Positions 42,882 to 53,528 of a stretch of DNA of 64,000 nucleotides are shown piece after piece (within the stretch, counting starts at the first letter, position 1; the number at the start of each line of letters is the position of its first letter). The position numbers and the translations under genes are program-made. Location: assembly GCF_013177455.1 (NCBI RefSeq), contig NZ_CP053660.1, positions 2,666,001 through 2,730,000 of the forward strand. Direction: 5' to 3'. Source of the DNA: Nocardioides marmotae (lineage in GTDB: Bacteria > Actinomycetota > Actinomycetes > Propionibacteriales > Nocardioidaceae). The notes under the pieces were generated by a model. The model had not been told where the DNA came from. It searched no databases and saw nothing but the letters and a program-made list of their open reading frames with translations.

Positions 42882-43538
42882 TCACGTCGCGACCGCGACC
42901 GGCGCGACCGGCGCGACCGGCTCCACCGGCTCCACCGGCTGGCGCAGGATCGTGCGCAGCCGGGCGGAGTCCACCCGACGCGGGTCGCTGAGGTAGATCT
43001 CGTGGTGCTTGCCCGTCGGGCGCATGCCGGCCTCCGGCACGACCTCGTCGTGCAGCCGGGCGAGCACGGGCCCCTCGTCGTCGTAGGGACCCACGTGCAG
43101 GGTCTGCACGCACCGCCCCTCCGCCAGCCCCAGCAGCCGGACCGCGTCGAGCGCGGCGGGACGCGGCCGCTTCCGCCCGACCCGCTCGAGGGCGCGGGAC
43201 ACCAGCTCGTCGGGGACCCAGTCCGGCACCAGGAGCAGCACCGTCCAGCTCCACTGCGACTTGTCCCGGGCGGTCGTGAAGCGCTCCATGTCGTCGGCCC
43301 ACCACAGCGCCTCCAGCGGCGGCACGACGTGGTCGCGGTCGAGCTCGGCGCGCGCCAGCGCCTTGACCGCGTACGCCGCCGGGTAGAGCGCCCCCAGCGC
43401 GGCGGCGTACTCCGGCGCGGTGTTGGGGTCGCCGTGCCCGTCGACGGCGAGGTAGCGCCGCGGGGGCAGGTCCAGGAAGCGGAACTCACCCGGGCGCGCG
43501 CGGTAGTCGTCGAGCTCCTTCTTCAGGTCGACCTTCAC
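42882..43538 (-). CDS. GyrI-like small-molecule-binding domain protein
   Basis: 218 residues, cytosolic. LDLPPRRYLAVDGHGDPNTA and VGPYDDEGPVLARLHDEV, then KHHEIYLSDPRRV, are characteristic of the stand-alone GyrI-like (SOUL/BmrR effector-binding) family common in actinobacteria; ligands are mostly unknown, some members hydrolyse or bind hydrophobic compounds. The chain ends in PVEP/PVAP repeats encoded by a 9 nt tandem repeat. GTG start at 43536-43538. Confidence 0.85.
   Translation of the reverse strand: MKVDLKKELDDYRARPGEFRFLDLPPRRYLAVDGHGDPNTAPEYAAALGALYPAAYAVKALARAELDRDHVVPPLEALWWADDMERFTTARDKSQWSWTVLLLVPDWVPDELVSRALERVGRKRPRPAALDAVRLLGLAEGRCVQTLHVGPYDDEGPVLARLHDEVVPEAGMRPTGKHHEIYLSDPRRVDSARLRTILRQPVEPVEPVAPVAPVAVAT
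42891..42940. repeat. 9 nt tandem repeat at the GyrI-like 3' end
   Basis: Five to six copies of GCGACCGGC or TCCACCGGC, coding for the C-terminal Pro-Val-Ala/Glu repeats. Confidence 0.75.
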
Positions 43539-43579
43539 CGCACGCCCCCGATCGCCGCCGAACGCCGCCGCGCCGCCCG

Positions 43580-45475
43580 CTACTCCGCCGGGGCGATGAA
43601 CGTGCCGGTGGCCGGCTGGCCGGTCTCGCCGACCGCCTCGGGCTCGCCGCCGGCGACCCCGACCTCCAGCGAGCCGTCGGAGGACTGGATCCGCACCGGC
43701 GGGGAGACCCGCAGCTCCTTGGACTCCCCGAAGGCCAGGTCGCCGGAGAAGACGATCTCGTTCGAGCCGTCACGGACCACCACGTTGGTGCCGCCGCCGG
43801 AGGCGGTCAGCAGGACCGCGACCGGCTTGCCGACCTCGGTGCTGCCGTTGTCGATGCCGCGCGAACCGTTGAGCACGAGCGCATCGCCGTTGAGGTCGAC
43901 CGGGCTGTCCATGACCAGCCGGGCCACCGACCAGGCGAGCACGAGCGCCATCACCGCGGCGACGAGCACCGACCAGTTCGGCCCGCCGCGGGTGCCGCGG
44001 ATGGAGCCGTTGGCGCCGGTCGCGAGCTCGGCCTCGAAGACCCGGCGCGGGTCGATCGGGGCGTCGGCGTACCGCTCGTCGTAGGCCGCCAGCAGCGGCG
44101 CCACGTCGACGCCCAGCACGCGGGCGAGGGTGCGCAGGTGGCCGCGGGCGTAGAAGTCGCCGCCGCACGGCGCGAAGTCGTCGACCTCGATGGACTCGAT
44201 CACGTGCGGGCGGATCCGGGTGCGGTCGGCCAGCTGGTCGACGCTGAGGTTGATCCGCTCGCGGGCCGCGGCCAGCTGCGGGCCGATGACCGGGTCGGCG
44301 GCCGGCTGCACCGGCGCCTCGATCGCGAACCCGTCGATGACCACCGGCTTCTTCGGCGCCTCGGGCCGCGCGCCCCAGGTCTCGGTGTCCTCGACCAGGT
44401 CCACGCTGCCCGGCCGGCGCAGCTCGCGGGCCTCGGGCAGGCTGCGCGAGAGGGGGCGCACGCCGTCGCCGAGGTCGAGCGCGTTGGCGCCGTGGACCGC
44501 ATCGGACGCGAGCCCCTCGCTCAGCGTCTCCGCGCGCACCGCCGTCACCGGCATCCGCAGCGGGTGGGGGGTCGGGCTCGCCGCGAGGTCCCCGACGTAC
44601 GCCGCCGGCACCTCCGCCGTCGCGGCCGGCGTCTCCGGGGCCGCGCCACGGCGGCTCAGCCGCGCCGCGATCGCGCCGATCCCGCGGGCCAGCGCCGGCC
44701 GCGGGTCGGGCAGGCGGGGGCCGGTCGGCTCGTCGCCCCGGCCCTCGGGCGTTGCGTCGTCCGCGGGCCCGTCGAGGTCCTCGTGGACGACCTCGTCGGT
44801 CTCGTCGATGACCTCGCCGGCCACCTCGCCGGCCACCTCGTCGACCAGCTCGTCCTCGACCAGCTCATCCTCGGCCGGCTCCTCGTCCAGCGACATCGTC
44901 GGGTCGAGCTCGACGACCTCGGTGCGGCCGTCGGTGAGGGTGAGCAGCGCCGAGGTGAGGTCGGGGTCCTCGCTGGTGACGCGCGTCGACATCGACAGCG
45001 GCACCGAGAGCACCTGCTCCTCACCGCCCGGGCCGGCGGTGACCACGTCGAGCCGCCCGTCGCGCAGCAGCCCGCGGCGCGGGAGGTGCTCGATGGAGAG
45101 CAGCGAGTCCCAGGTCATCCCGTGCCACGCCCGGCCCTCGCGGATCCGCACGCCGTGGCCGTCGGCCACCAGCAGCGGGCTGCGGGAGTCGACCAGCGCG
45201 AGCAGGTGGACGGCCGCGAGCCCGCCCATGGCGAGGAAGAGGACCCAGTCCAGCCAGGCCCCCGACCCCGACGCACGCGCCAGGTAGCCGATCGCGACGG
45301 CCGAGGCCAGGCCGCCGACCACCGCGGACAGCGCGGCGTTGCGGCGTACGACCAGACCCTCCTCGGGCGCCGTCGCCGATCCGTCGTCGGGGAGACCGTG
45401 GTGGTCGTCGGGCGCGAAGCCCGGGCCGCCGTGGTCGTGGTCGTGGTCGTGGTCCAGCAGTGCCGTTCCGTTCAC
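43580..45475 (-). CDS. RodZ-like membrane protein with helix-turn-helix
   Basis: 631 residues. Order: a His/Asp string ([12 protein letters not shown]) at the N-terminus, two membrane helices (about 48-66 and 78-95), a PH-like region, a long acidic linker ([20 protein letters not shown]), then a Cro-type helix-turn-helix ([20 protein letters not shown], about 415-480), a third membrane helix near 515-535 and a DUF4115-like C-terminal beta domain. The HTH-TM-DUF4115 half is the RodZ family, linked to cell shape and division. The GTG overlaps the ftsK stop. This position between ftsK and rimO is the conserved actinobacterial place, but the N-terminal membrane half is an unusual addition. Confidence 0.82.
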   Translation of the reverse strand: MNGTALLDHDHDHDHGGPGFAPDDHHGLPDDGSATAPEEGLVVRRNAALSAVVGGLASAVAIGYLARASGSGAWLDWVLFLAMGGLAAVHLLALVDSRSPLLVADGHGVRIREGRAWHGMTWDSLLSIEHLPRRGLLRDGRLDVVTAGPGGEEQVLSVPLSMSTRVTSEDPDLTSALLTLTDGRTEVVELDPTMSLDEEPAEDELVEDELVDEVAGEVAGEVIDETDEVVHEDLDGPADDATPEGRGDEPTGPRLPDPRPALARGIGAIAARLSRRGAAPETPAATAEVPAAYVGDLAASPTPHPLRMPVTAVRAETLSEGLASDAVHGANALDLGDGVRPLSRSLPEARELRRPGSVDLVEDTETWGARPEAPKKPVVIDGFAIEAPVQPAADPVIGPQLAAARERINLSVDQLADRTRIRPHVIESIEVDDFAPCGGDFYARGHLRTLARVLGVDVAPLLAAYDERYADAPIDPRRVFEAELATGANGSIRGTRGGPNWSVLVAAVMALVLAWSVARLVMDSPVDLNGDALVLNGSRGIDNGSTEVGKPVAVLLTASGGGTNVVVRDGSNEIVFSGDLAFGESKELRVSPPVRIQSSDGSLEVGVAGGEPEAVGETGQPATGTFIAPAE

Positions 45476-48147
45476 ATCTCCCCCTGCAGGGTCGCGATGA
45501 CGCCGTCGATCTCGTCGGGCTTCACGAGCACGTCACGGGCCTTGGAGCCCTCGCTCGGACCCACCACCCCACGGCTCTCGAGGATGTCCATGAGCCGGCC
45601 CGCCTTGGCGAACCCGACCCGGAGCTTGCGCTGCAGCATCGAGGTGGACCCGAACTGCGTGGAGACGACCAGCTCGATGGCCTGGATGACCAGGTCCATG
45701 TCGTCGCCGATGTCGTCGTCGAGCTCGCGCTTGGCCGCGGCCGGCGCGGTGACGTCCTCGCGGTACGCCGGCTCCAGCTGCGCCTTGCAGTGCTTGACCA
45801 CCAGCGCGATCTCGGCCTCGGTGACCCAGCTGCCCTGCACGCGCACGGGCTTGGAGGCACCCATCGGCAGGAACAGGCCGTCACCCTGGCCGACCAGCTT
45901 CTCCGCGCCCGGCTGGTCGAGGATGACCCGGCTGTCGGCCAGCGAGGAGGTCGCGAACGCCAGCCGCGAGGGCACGTTGGCCTTGATCAGGCCGGTGACC
46001 ACGTCGACCGAGGGACGCTGCGTGGCGAGCACCAGGTGGATGCCGGCGGCCCGCGCGAGCTGGGTGATCCGGACGACCGCGTCCTCGACGTCGCGCGGGG
46101 CGACCATCATCAGGTCGGCGAGCTCGTCGACGATGACCAGCAGGTAGGGGTACGGCGTCAGCTCGCGCTCGCTGCCCGGCGGCACCTCGACCTTGCCCGC
46201 CCGGACGGCCTTGTTGAAGTCGTCGATGTGGCGGAACCCGAAGTTGGCCAGGTCGTCGTAGCGCATGTCCATCTCGCGCACGACCCAGGCCAGCGCCTCG
46301 GCGGCCTTCTTGGGGTTGGTGATGATCGGGGTGATCAGGTGCGGGACGCCCTCGTAGGCGTTCAGCTCGACCCGCTTGGGGTCGACCATGATCATCCGCA
46401 CCTCGTCCGGGGTGGACCGCATGAGGATCGAGGTGATCATCGAGTTGATGAAGGAGGACTTTCCCGAGCCGGTCGCACCGGCGACCAGCAGGTGCGGCAT
46501 CTTCGCGAGGTTCGCGACCACGAAGCCGCCCTCGACGTCCTTGCCGAGCCCGGCCACCATCGGGTGGTGGTCGCCGCGGGCGGCGCCGGAGCGGAGCACG
46601 TCGCCGAGGGAGACGATCTCCTTGTCGACGTTGGGGATCTCGATGCCGATCGCGGACTTGCCGGGGATCGGGCTGAGGATCCGCACGTCGGCGGAGGCGA
46701 CGGCGTAGGCGATGTTCTTCGAGAGCGCGGTGACCTTCTCGACCTTCACCGCGGGGCCGAGCTCGACCTCGTAGCGGGTGACGGTCGGGCCGCGGGTGTA
46801 GCCCGTGACCTGGGCGTCGATCGCGAACTCCTCCATCACCTGGGTGAGCCGGGCCACGACGGCGTCGCTGGCCTTGGAGCGCGGCTTGTGCACCGAGCCC
46901 GGCTTGAGCACCTCGTTGCCGGGCAGGGCGTAGACGACGTCGCCGGAGATCGCGAGCTGCTCGGCCCGTGCGGGCAGGGGCGTGTGGGGCGGCGGCTCGA
47001 TGTCGCCCTTCGCGGCCGCGCCGGGCGCGTCGACGTCGGTCACGACCTCGGTGAGCACGGTGGCGTCCGGGTCGTCGACCCCCGGGAACGACGGGGCCTC
47101 GTCGGCGTAGGGGTCGAAGACGTCCATGCCGGTCTCGTCGAGGTCGGCCTCGACCGGCGCGGCCTTGCGGCCCCGCCGCTTCTTGACCTCGCGGTCCTCG
47201 AGCACCGGGGTGTCGTAGGCCGGGTCGCCCATCTCGGGGTCGATCTCGTCCTCGATGTCGTGGCGCCCGCGGCGCGTGGTGTGCTCGTGGTCGCCGGCCT
47301 CGCGGCCCAGCAGCCGGTCGCGCAGGTCCGCGAGCCGCTCAGGGACCAGGTAGACCGGCGTCGCGGTGATGACGAGCACCCCGAAGGCGGCCAGCAGCAG
47401 GAGCAGCGGGACGACGACGTACGGCGTCCGGAGCAGGTCGAGCAGCAGGGAGGAGACGACGAAGCCGACCGCTCCCCCGGCGCCCTGGAGGTCGCTGGCG
47501 TCGCCGGCGACCGGCTGGGGGTTGCCGTTGGCGATGTGCACGATGCCGAGCACGCCGAAGCCGAGCGCGGTCCAGCCGACCACTTGGCGGCCGGCCGGGC
47601 CGTTGCGCACCGGGTCGCGCATGGTGCGGACCCCGGCGTACGCCACCGCCATCGGGACGAACCAGCCGACCTTGCCGACCGTGCCGGAGACCGCCGTGCG
47701 GGCCAGGTCCATGACCCCGCCCGGCACCTGGAACCACACCGCGGCGGCGACCACGAGGGACGCCCCGAGGAGCAGCAGGCCGACCCCGTCGCGACGGTGC
47801 TCGGGGTCGATGTCGCGCGCACCGTGGCCGATGCCGCGCGCGACCGCGCCGACGCCGTGGGCGATGCCGAGCCAGACGGCGACCAGCCCCCGCGCCAGCG
47901 CCTGGAAGAAACGGGCGACCGGTCCGGTGCCGCTGCGCACCGCCCGGGGAGCCGGACGTGCCGCGCCGCGGGCAGGCTTGCGCGTCGCACGACGCTTCTT
48001 GCTCGCGCTCGCGGCTGGTCGTCGGGTGGGCGTACTCCGGGATCGGGTGCTCGAACCTCCACGGCCACCGCTGGTGCTGCTGCGGGACCTCGACGTGGAC
48101 GTGCTCTTGCTCCGCGACCCCGGCGGGGAAGACGTACGGGTCGCCAT
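45472..48147 (-). CDS. ftsK: DNA translocase FtsK/SpoIIIE
   Basis: 891 residues. A basic Ser/Thr/Arg/Lys-rich N-terminus, four to five transmembrane helices (about residues 85-270), an acidic linker, then the hexameric motor with Walker [11 protein letters not shown], Walker [13 protein letters not shown] and [18 protein letters not shown]. The winged-helix gamma domain at the end ([20 protein letters not shown]) reads polar DNA sequences. It moves chromosomal DNA during division or sporulation-like septation. ATG 48145-48147 is preferred over an in-frame TTG three codons upstream. Confidence 0.95.
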   Translation of the reverse strand: MATRTSSPPGSRSKSTSTSRSRSSTSGGRGGSSTRSRSTPTRRPAASASKKRRATRKPARGAARPAPRAVRSGTGPVARFFQALARGLVAVWLGIAHGVGAVARGIGHGARDIDPEHRRDGVGLLLLGASLVVAAAVWFQVPGGVMDLARTAVSGTVGKVGWFVPMAVAYAGVRTMRDPVRNGPAGRQVVGWTALGFGVLGIVHIANGNPQPVAGDASDLQGAGGAVGFVVSSLLLDLLRTPYVVVPLLLLLAAFGVLVITATPVYLVPERLADLRDRLLGREAGDHEHTTRRGRHDIEDEIDPEMGDPAYDTPVLEDREVKKRRGRKAAPVEADLDETGMDVFDPYADEAPSFPGVDDPDATVLTEVVTDVDAPGAAAKGDIEPPPHTPLPARAEQLAISGDVVYALPGNEVLKPGSVHKPRSKASDAVVARLTQVMEEFAIDAQVTGYTRGPTVTRYEVELGPAVKVEKVTALSKNIAYAVASADVRILSPIPGKSAIGIEIPNVDKEIVSLGDVLRSGAARGDHHPMVAGLGKDVEGGFVVANLAKMPHLLVAGATGSGKSSFINSMITSILMRSTPDEVRMIMVDPKRVELNAYEGVPHLITPIITNPKKAAEALAWVVREMDMRYDDLANFGFRHIDDFNKAVRAGKVEVPPGSERELTPYPYLLVIVDELADLMMVAPRDVEDAVVRITQLARAAGIHLVLATQRPSVDVVTGLIKANVPSRLAFATSSLADSRVILDQPGAEKLVGQGDGLFLPMGASKPVRVQGSWVTEAEIALVVKHCKAQLEPAYREDVTAPAAAKRELDDDIGDDMDLVIQAIELVVSTQFGSTSMLQRKLRVGFAKAGRLMDILESRGVVGPSEGSKARDVLVKPDEIDGVIATLQGEM

Positions 48148-48275
48148 GGTCGTCAACCTACTTCCCCGTCACTCCCGTCACAGGGACCACAGGATGCGTG
48201 TCGGGAGTGCCCTCTACCGCACCCTCGACGGCTTCCGGCACACGTACCTGTTTACCGGGATTTTTCCCGTGGCTA

Positions 48276-48305
48276 TGGACCAGGTCGGGCAGGCGTCCTT
48301 AGGGT
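48276..48305 (+). promoter_or_regulatory. Candidate promoter of the M4 protease gene
   Basis: TGGACC, 18 nt, TAGGGT. The first matches TTGACA at four of six positions. It leaves a ~50 nt leader with GGAGG before GTG 48363. The rest of the 215 nt gap (48148-48362) has a small CGGGA-TTTT-TCCCG hairpin and no gene. Confidence 0.45.
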
Positions 48306-48362
48306 GCGCGAGTCGGCTGCGAACCATGGCGTCGATGTTCACCCAACTCGGAGGGGTACTAC

Positions 48363-51260
48363 GTGAAGATCCTGAAGACGGGGCTCAGCCTCGTTCTGCT
48401 GGGGGCCGGCATCGCCGCCGTCCCCAGTCAGCTGGCCAGTGCGGCGGAGCAAGCCGCACCCGTAGCCGGCGAGTCCCTGGTGCAGCGCCTCAAGGGCGAG
48501 GCACAGGGCAAGGTGCAGCTCTCGACCGAGCCGGCAACCGGCAAGGTCGGCTTCGCCCGGGCCGCCCGCAACGGCGACCTCCTGCCGACCGTCCAGGCCA
48601 CCTCGGCCACGGGCGCGGCTGCCAAGGCCACCGCCTACCTCGACCGGTACGCCGCGGCGTTCGGCGCCCCTGCGGGCCAGCTGCGCGAGAGCGGCGTCGT
48701 CGCCGACCCGCTCGGCTGGACCGTCACCTACACCCAGCAGTACGACGGCCTCCCCGTCTTCGGCGCGGCGCTCAAGGCCACCGTCGACAAGGAGGGCGAC
48801 CTGACCGCGGTCACCGGGTACGTCGCCCCCAACCTGCGCCTGGGCACGACCCCGCGCCTGGCCAAGGCCGACGCCGCCCGCCGCGCGGTCGCGACCGTCC
48901 GGGTCAACCAGACCGGCGACGGCCGCGCCGACCTGCGCGGCCTCAAGGCCGTCGCCACCGAGCTGACCGTGTACCGCACCGGCGCGATCCGCGGCGTCGA
49001 GGGCGAGAACGTGCTGGCCTACGTGGTCGAGGTCGCCAACGCGACCAAGAGCCTGCGCGACAAGGTCTTCGTCGACGCGACCACCGGCAAGCTGCTCAAC
49101 CGCTACTCGCTGGTCCACGGCAACCTCGAGCGTGAGCTCTACGAGGCCTTCGTCGACGACAACGGCACCCCCGACGACGAGAGCGACGACAAGGTCGGCG
49201 GCCTCGACGAGCCGATCTGGACCGAGGGCGACCCCTTCCCCGGCGGCCTGGACGCCGACCAGCAGAGCCTGGTCGACGGCACCGGCGAGTCGTACTGGTT
49301 CTTCAAGAACACCTTCGGCCGCGACTCCTACGACGGCAAGGGCGCGGTCATGCGCACGGTCAACAACGACCCGCGCATCCAGTGCCCCAACGCCAACTGG
49401 AACGGCAGCACCACCAACTACTGCACCGACGTCACCTCCGACGACACCGTCGCCCACGAGTGGGGCCACGCCTACACCGAGTACACCTCCGGCCTGATCT
49501 ACCAGTGGCAGCCCGGCGCGATGAACGAGGCCTTCTCCGACATCTGGGGCGAGACCGTCGACATCAGCAACTCGCGCGGCAACCAGACCCCGGCGCCCCA
49601 GCGGGCCGACGGTCTGTGCTCCTCCTTCACCGGGGCCATCCCGGTGCTGACCATCACCGCCCCCGAGGACATCGCCCGCGAGTGCATCACCGGCGGCACG
49701 CTCGGTGAGCTCGACGAGCCGGTCTCCGGCGAGGTCGCCGCGCCGACCGACGCGGTCGAGGAGGGTGGCACCGCCACCGACGGCTGCTCGACGTACGACG
49801 ACGTGGCCGTCGTGGCGGGCAAGATCGTGCTCGTCGACCGCGGCCTGTGCACCTTCGTGGAGAAGGCCCAGAACGCGAAGTCGGCCGGCGCCATCGGCGT
49901 CATCATCGGCAACCGCGAGGACGCGCCGGTCAGCTTCTCCGACGCCGACACCACCCTCCCCCCGACCGTCTCGATCGGCCTGACCGACCGGGAGGCCATC
50001 CGCGCCGCGATCGGTGCGGGCGAGACCGTCGAGGTCGAGATCGTCGACGGCGCCGGCGAGCGGTTCGAGTCCTACCGCTGGCTCAGCGGTGAGGGCGACG
50101 CCGCCTTCGGCGGCGCCATCCGCGACATGTGGAACCCGACCTGCTACGGCGACCCGGGCAAGGTGACCGACGCCGAGTACAAGTGCTCGACCGACGACTC
50201 CGGCGGCGTGCACAGCAACTCCGGCGTGGTCAACCACACCTACGCCCTGCTCGTCGACGGTGGCACCAGCAACGACGTCACCGTCCCGGGCATCGGGCTG
50301 GACAAGGCCGCGAACATCTTCTGGCGCGCCCAGTCCACCAAGCTCGGCCCGACGTCGGACTTCGCTGACCTCGCCGAGGGCCTCGCCGCCTCCTGCACCG
50401 AGCTGGTCGGCAAGCCGATCAACACGGTGAGCGTCGCGGAGAACGCCACCCCCACCCCGGCCGAGCCGGTCACCACGACCGACTGCGCCGCGGTGGACGC
50501 CGCTGCCCAGGCCACCGAGCTGGCCACCCCGCCCACGCAGTGCAACTTCAAGCCGCTGCTCGCCAAGGGCGCCCCGAGCACCTGCGGCAAGGGCACCAGC
50601 TCCAAGGTCATCTGGGGCGACGACTTCAGCAAGGGCCTGAAGAAGTGGAAGAAGTCCGAGCGGGTCGTCTTCAAGGGCGGCTCCGGCATCGACTGGCGCG
50701 CCACCTCCAAGGCTCCGGGCCGCAGGGGCAACAAGGTCGCCTACGACCCCTCCGGTGACGTCGGCCAGTGCACCAACGGCGAGGGCGACAAGTCCAGCGC
50801 CAACGCCATCACCAGCCCCGGCATCAAGCTCCAGGCGGGCCTCAAGCGCCGCCTGCAGTTCCGTCACTACGTGGCGACCGAGACCGGGTACGACGGCGGC
50901 AACGTCAAGATCAAGGTGAACGGCAAGAAGTGGAAGGTCATCCCCGCGAAGGCCTACGTCTTCAACGCGCCGAACACCACCCTGACCACCGCCGCTGAGG
51001 AGAACACCAACCCGCTCGCCGGTGAGGAAGGCTTCTCCGGCACCGACGGCGGCATCGTCGCCGGCTCGTGGGGCACCTCGGTCGTCGACCTCGGCAAGGT
51101 CGGCGCGAAGAAGGGCGACAAGGTCAAGATCCGCTTCGAGCTCGGTCGTGACGGCTGCGGCGGCATCGACGGCTGGTACGTCGACGACGTGAAGGTCGTC
51201 GTCTGCAGGGACAAGAAGAAGGGCGGCAAGGCGCGTCGCGAGACCGCCGAGGTCCGCTGA
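48363..51260 (+). CDS. Secreted M4 (thermolysin-like) metalloprotease with inserted PA domain
   Basis: 965 residues. Signal peptide to about residue 28, then FTP/PepSY propeptide (DPLGWTVTYTQQYDGLPVFG). Zinc site HEWGH at residues 365-369 with the third ligand Glu389 in NEAFSD; the M4 block GGVHSNSGVVNHTYALL has the active-site His617. Glu389 and His617 are 228 residues apart, against about 65 in thermolysin, because a protease-associated domain (VVAGKIVLVDRGLCTFVEKA, about 450-560) is inserted. A jelly-roll-like domain and a basic tail RKKGGKARR-like follow. Start is GTG with GGAGG upstream; followed by a strong terminator. Likely an extracellular nutrient protease. Confidence 0.92.
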   Translation: MKILKTGLSLVLLGAGIAAVPSQLASAAEQAAPVAGESLVQRLKGEAQGKVQLSTEPATGKVGFARAARNGDLLPTVQATSATGAAAKATAYLDRYAAAFGAPAGQLRESGVVADPLGWTVTYTQQYDGLPVFGAALKATVDKEGDLTAVTGYVAPNLRLGTTPRLAKADAARRAVATVRVNQTGDGRADLRGLKAVATELTVYRTGAIRGVEGENVLAYVVEVANATKSLRDKVFVDATTGKLLNRYSLVHGNLERELYEAFVDDNGTPDDESDDKVGGLDEPIWTEGDPFPGGLDADQQSLVDGTGESYWFFKNTFGRDSYDGKGAVMRTVNNDPRIQCPNANWNGSTTNYCTDVTSDDTVAHEWGHAYTEYTSGLIYQWQPGAMNEAFSDIWGETVDISNSRGNQTPAPQRADGLCSSFTGAIPVLTITAPEDIARECITGGTLGELDEPVSGEVAAPTDAVEEGGTATDGCSTYDDVAVVAGKIVLVDRGLCTFVEKAQNAKSAGAIGVIIGNREDAPVSFSDADTTLPPTVSIGLTDREAIRAAIGAGETVEVEIVDGAGERFESYRWLSGEGDAAFGGAIRDMWNPTCYGDPGKVTDAEYKCSTDDSGGVHSNSGVVNHTYALLVDGGTSNDVTVPGIGLDKAANIFWRAQSTKLGPTSDFADLAEGLAASCTELVGKPINTVSVAENATPTPAEPVTTTDCAAVDAAAQATELATPPTQCNFKPLLAKGAPSTCGKGTSSKVIWGDDFSKGLKKWKKSERVVFKGGSGIDWRATSKAPGRRGNKVAYDPSGDVGQCTNGEGDKSSANAITSPGIKLQAGLKRRLQFRHYVATETGYDGGNVKIKVNGKKWKVIPAKAYVFNAPNTTLTTAAEENTNPLAGEEGFSGTDGGIVAGSWGTSVVDLGKVGAKKGDKVKIRFELGRDGCGGIDGWYVDDVKVVVCRDKKKGGKARRETAEVR

Positions 51261-51292
51261 CACCTGCACCACCCGCACCACCCAGCACGAGG

Positions 51293-51326
51293 GAGGCCCC
51301 GTCCGGAGTGATCCGGGCGGGGCCTC
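51293..51326 (+). terminator. Hairpin terminator after the M4 protease gene
   Basis: GAGGCCCCG, T, CCGGA, loop GTGA, TCCGG, G, CGGGGCCTC, 33 nt after the stop. Confidence 0.85.
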
Positions 51327-51343
51327 TCGCTGTCCGCGGGCGG

Positions 51344-51366
51344 GTGCAGGGGTCCCCTGAGATGTG
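51344..51366. repeat. Short palindromic word shared with the 7.4 kb element
   Basis: GTGCAGGGGTC followed by CCCTGAGATGTG. The same 11-mer GTGCAGGGGTC and a similar CCCCTGATATGTG occur at 7424-7441, in the opposite order. Contains the perfect palindrome CAGGGG-T-CCCCTG. Confidence 0.45.
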
Positions 51367-51400
51367 GCCGCCCCACGAGGCTGCCGGGCATGCTGGACGG

Positions 51401-51817
51401 GTGCACCGGAGCCCGTGGGACCGCCTCGTCGCGGAGCTCGACACCTGGACGGCCGCCGTGGTCACGGAGCCGGGACGCATCGAGGTCTCGGTACCCTCCC
51501 GCGACGGCCACCGCGACGTGGTCGTCGTGATGACGCCGGAGGAGTGGGACGACATGTGGGGCGTCGCGTGGGGCGACCTCGACGCGGCGATCGGGGAGGT
51601 CAAGCGCATCCTGGGTCGTCTGCAGCGGCACGAGCGGTACGCCGTCTACGCCCAGTACACCCTCGAGCCGTCCACCGGGGCCACCCTGCCGACGGTCGAC
51701 ATCGACCCCGACCCCGACCTCCGCGGCGAGTGGACCGTGCAGGACCGGGACGGGCGGGTCGTCAGCCGGTTCCGGGACTGGCCCACCGAGGAGCGCGGCC
51801 GGCGCCCACGCCGCTGA
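51401..51817 (+). CDS. Hypothetical protein
   Basis: 138 residues from GTG 51401. Soluble and acidic, with Trp-rich stretches (SPWDRLVAELDTWTAAVV, EEWDDMWGVAWGDLDAAI) and a basic end RGRRPRR. No family recognised. The middle (IEVSVPSRDGHRDVVVVMTP) looks like beta strands and the whole may be one small alpha/beta domain. The frame is open further upstream through the terminator, but protein-like composition begins here. Converges with rnj, 15 nt between the stops. Confidence 0.6.
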   Translation: MHRSPWDRLVAELDTWTAAVVTEPGRIEVSVPSRDGHRDVVVVMTPEEWDDMWGVAWGDLDAAIGEVKRILGRLQRHERYAVYAQYTLEPSTGATLPTVDIDPDPDLRGEWTVQDRDGRVVSRFRDWPTEERGRRPRR

Positions 51818-51832
51818 CCCGACCGCGGCGCC

Positions 51833-53518
51833 TCAGGACTCGATGACGACGGGGATGATCATCGGGCGGCGGCGGTGGGTGCCGCTCACCCAGCGGCCGA
51901 TCACGCGACGTACGGTCTGCTGGAGCTGGTAGGTGTCGGTGTTGCCCTCGGCGATCGCCCGGTCGAGCGCCTCGATGATCGGCTGCTTGATCTCCTCGAA
52001 GCCGGCGCCGTCCTCGACGAAGCCGCGGGCGTGGATCTCGGGGCCGGCGGAGACCTTGCCGCTGACCGAGTCGATGACCACGATCACCGAGATGAAGCCC
52101 TCCTCGCCCAGGATCCGGCGGTCCTTGAGGTCGGACTCGGTGATGCCGCCGACCGAGGAGCCGTCGACGAAGACGTAGCCGCAGTCGACCTTGCCGGTGA
52201 TCGAGGCGACCCCGTCGACCAGGTCGACGACGACGCCGTCCTCGGCGACGACGACGTTCGGGACGCCGGTGGCCAGGGCGAGGTCGCGGTTGGCCAGCAT
52301 GTGCCGCATCTCGCCGTGCACGGGCAGCACGTTGCGCGGTCGGACGATGTTGTAGCAGTACAGCAGCTCGCCGGCGCTGGCGTGGCCGGAGACGTGGACC
52401 AGCGCGTTGCCCTTGTGCACCACGCGCGCACCCCAGCGGGCCAGGCCGTTGATCACGCGGTAGACCGCGTTCTCGTTGCCGGGGATGAGGCTGGAGGCGA
52501 GCAGGACGGTGTCGCCCTCCTCGATGTGCACGAAGTTGTGGTTGCGCTGGGCGATCCGGCTCAGCGCCGACATCGGCTCGCCCTGGGAGCCCGTGGAGAC
52601 CAGCACCTGCCGCTCGGGCGGCAGGCCGGCGAGGTCCTTGGCGTCGACCAGCGTGCCGGGCGGGACCGTGAGGTAGCCCAGGTCACGGGCGATCGCCATG
52701 TTGCGCACCATCGAGCGCCCGACGTAGGCGACCTGGCGCCCATGGGCGTAGGCCGCGTCGAGCACCTGCTGCACGCGGTGCACGTGGGAGGCGAAGCAGG
52801 CCACGATGATCCGCTGGGAGGACTCGCGGAAGACCCGGTCGATGACCGGCGTGATCGACTTCTCCGCCGGTGTGAAGCCGGGCGTCTCGGCATTGGTGGA
52901 GTCGGTGAGGAAGAGGTCGACGCCCTCCTCCCCCAGCCGCGCGAAGGCCCGCAGGTCGGTGATCCGGCCATCCAGCGGCAGCTGGTCCATCTTGAAGTCG
53001 CCGGTGTGCAGCACCATTCCGGCGCTGGTGCGGATCGCGACGGCGAGCGCGTCGGGGATGGAGTGGTTGACCGCCACGAACTCCAGCTCGAAGGGGCCGA
53101 AGGTGAGCCGGTCGCCCTCCTTGACGCGGTGGTGGACGGTCTCCTTGAGCCGGTGCTCGCGCAGCTTGGAGTCCAGCAGGGCCAAGGTGAGCTCGGAGCC
53201 GACGAGCGGGATGTCGCCGCGCTCGCGCAGGAGGTACGGCGTCGCGCCGATGTGGTCCTCGTGGCCGTGGGTGAGCACCAGCGCCTCGACCTGGTCCAGG
53301 CGATCCCGGATCGGGCCGAAGTCGGGGAGGATCAGGTCGACGCCGGGGTGGTGGTCCTCGGGGAAGAGCACGCCGCAGTCGACGATCAGCAGCCGGCCGG
53401 CGTGCTCGAAGACGGTCATGTTGCGACCGACCTCGCCGAGCCCGCCGAGCGGGATGACCCGCAGGCCACCCTCCGGGAGGGCCGGCGGAGCCTGGAGCTC
53501 GGGGTGGGGGTGACTCAA
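51833..53518 (-). CDS. rnj: Ribonuclease J
   Basis: 561 residues, the streptomycete length. The metallo-beta-lactamase motif is HGHEDHIGATPYLL, with later NHSIPDA, TGDFKMD and the beta-CASP block CFASHVHRVQQV; VHVSGHAS and PVHGEMRHM are the last metal-site motifs. RNase J is a 5'-3' exo- and endoribonuclease in RNA maturation. The TTG start at 53516-53518 (L/MSHPHPEL) is chosen because this N-terminus is conserved in actinobacteria and GAAGGAA lies upstream. It starts 10 nt after dapA, the conserved dapA-rnj pairing. Confidence 0.95.
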   Translation of the reverse strand: MSHPHPELQAPPALPEGGLRVIPLGGLGEVGRNMTVFEHAGRLLIVDCGVLFPEDHHPGVDLILPDFGPIRDRLDQVEALVLTHGHEDHIGATPYLLRERGDIPLVGSELTLALLDSKLREHRLKETVHHRVKEGDRLTFGPFELEFVAVNHSIPDALAVAIRTSAGMVLHTGDFKMDQLPLDGRITDLRAFARLGEEGVDLFLTDSTNAETPGFTPAEKSITPVIDRVFRESSQRIIVACFASHVHRVQQVLDAAYAHGRQVAYVGRSMVRNMAIARDLGYLTVPPGTLVDAKDLAGLPPERQVLVSTGSQGEPMSALSRIAQRNHNFVHIEEGDTVLLASSLIPGNENAVYRVINGLARWGARVVHKGNALVHVSGHASAGELLYCYNIVRPRNVLPVHGEMRHMLANRDLALATGVPNVVVAEDGVVVDLVDGVASITGKVDCGYVFVDGSSVGGITESDLKDRRILGEEGFISVIVVIDSVSGKVSAGPEIHARGFVEDGAGFEEIKQPIIEALDRAIAEGNTDTYQLQQTVRRVIGRWVSGTHRRRPMIIPVVIES

Positions 53519-53528
53519 TCCGGTTCCT

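Noticed and set aside
48339..51281. 980-codon minus-strand frame opposite the M4 protease
   Set aside because: Shadow of a well-supported protease gene.
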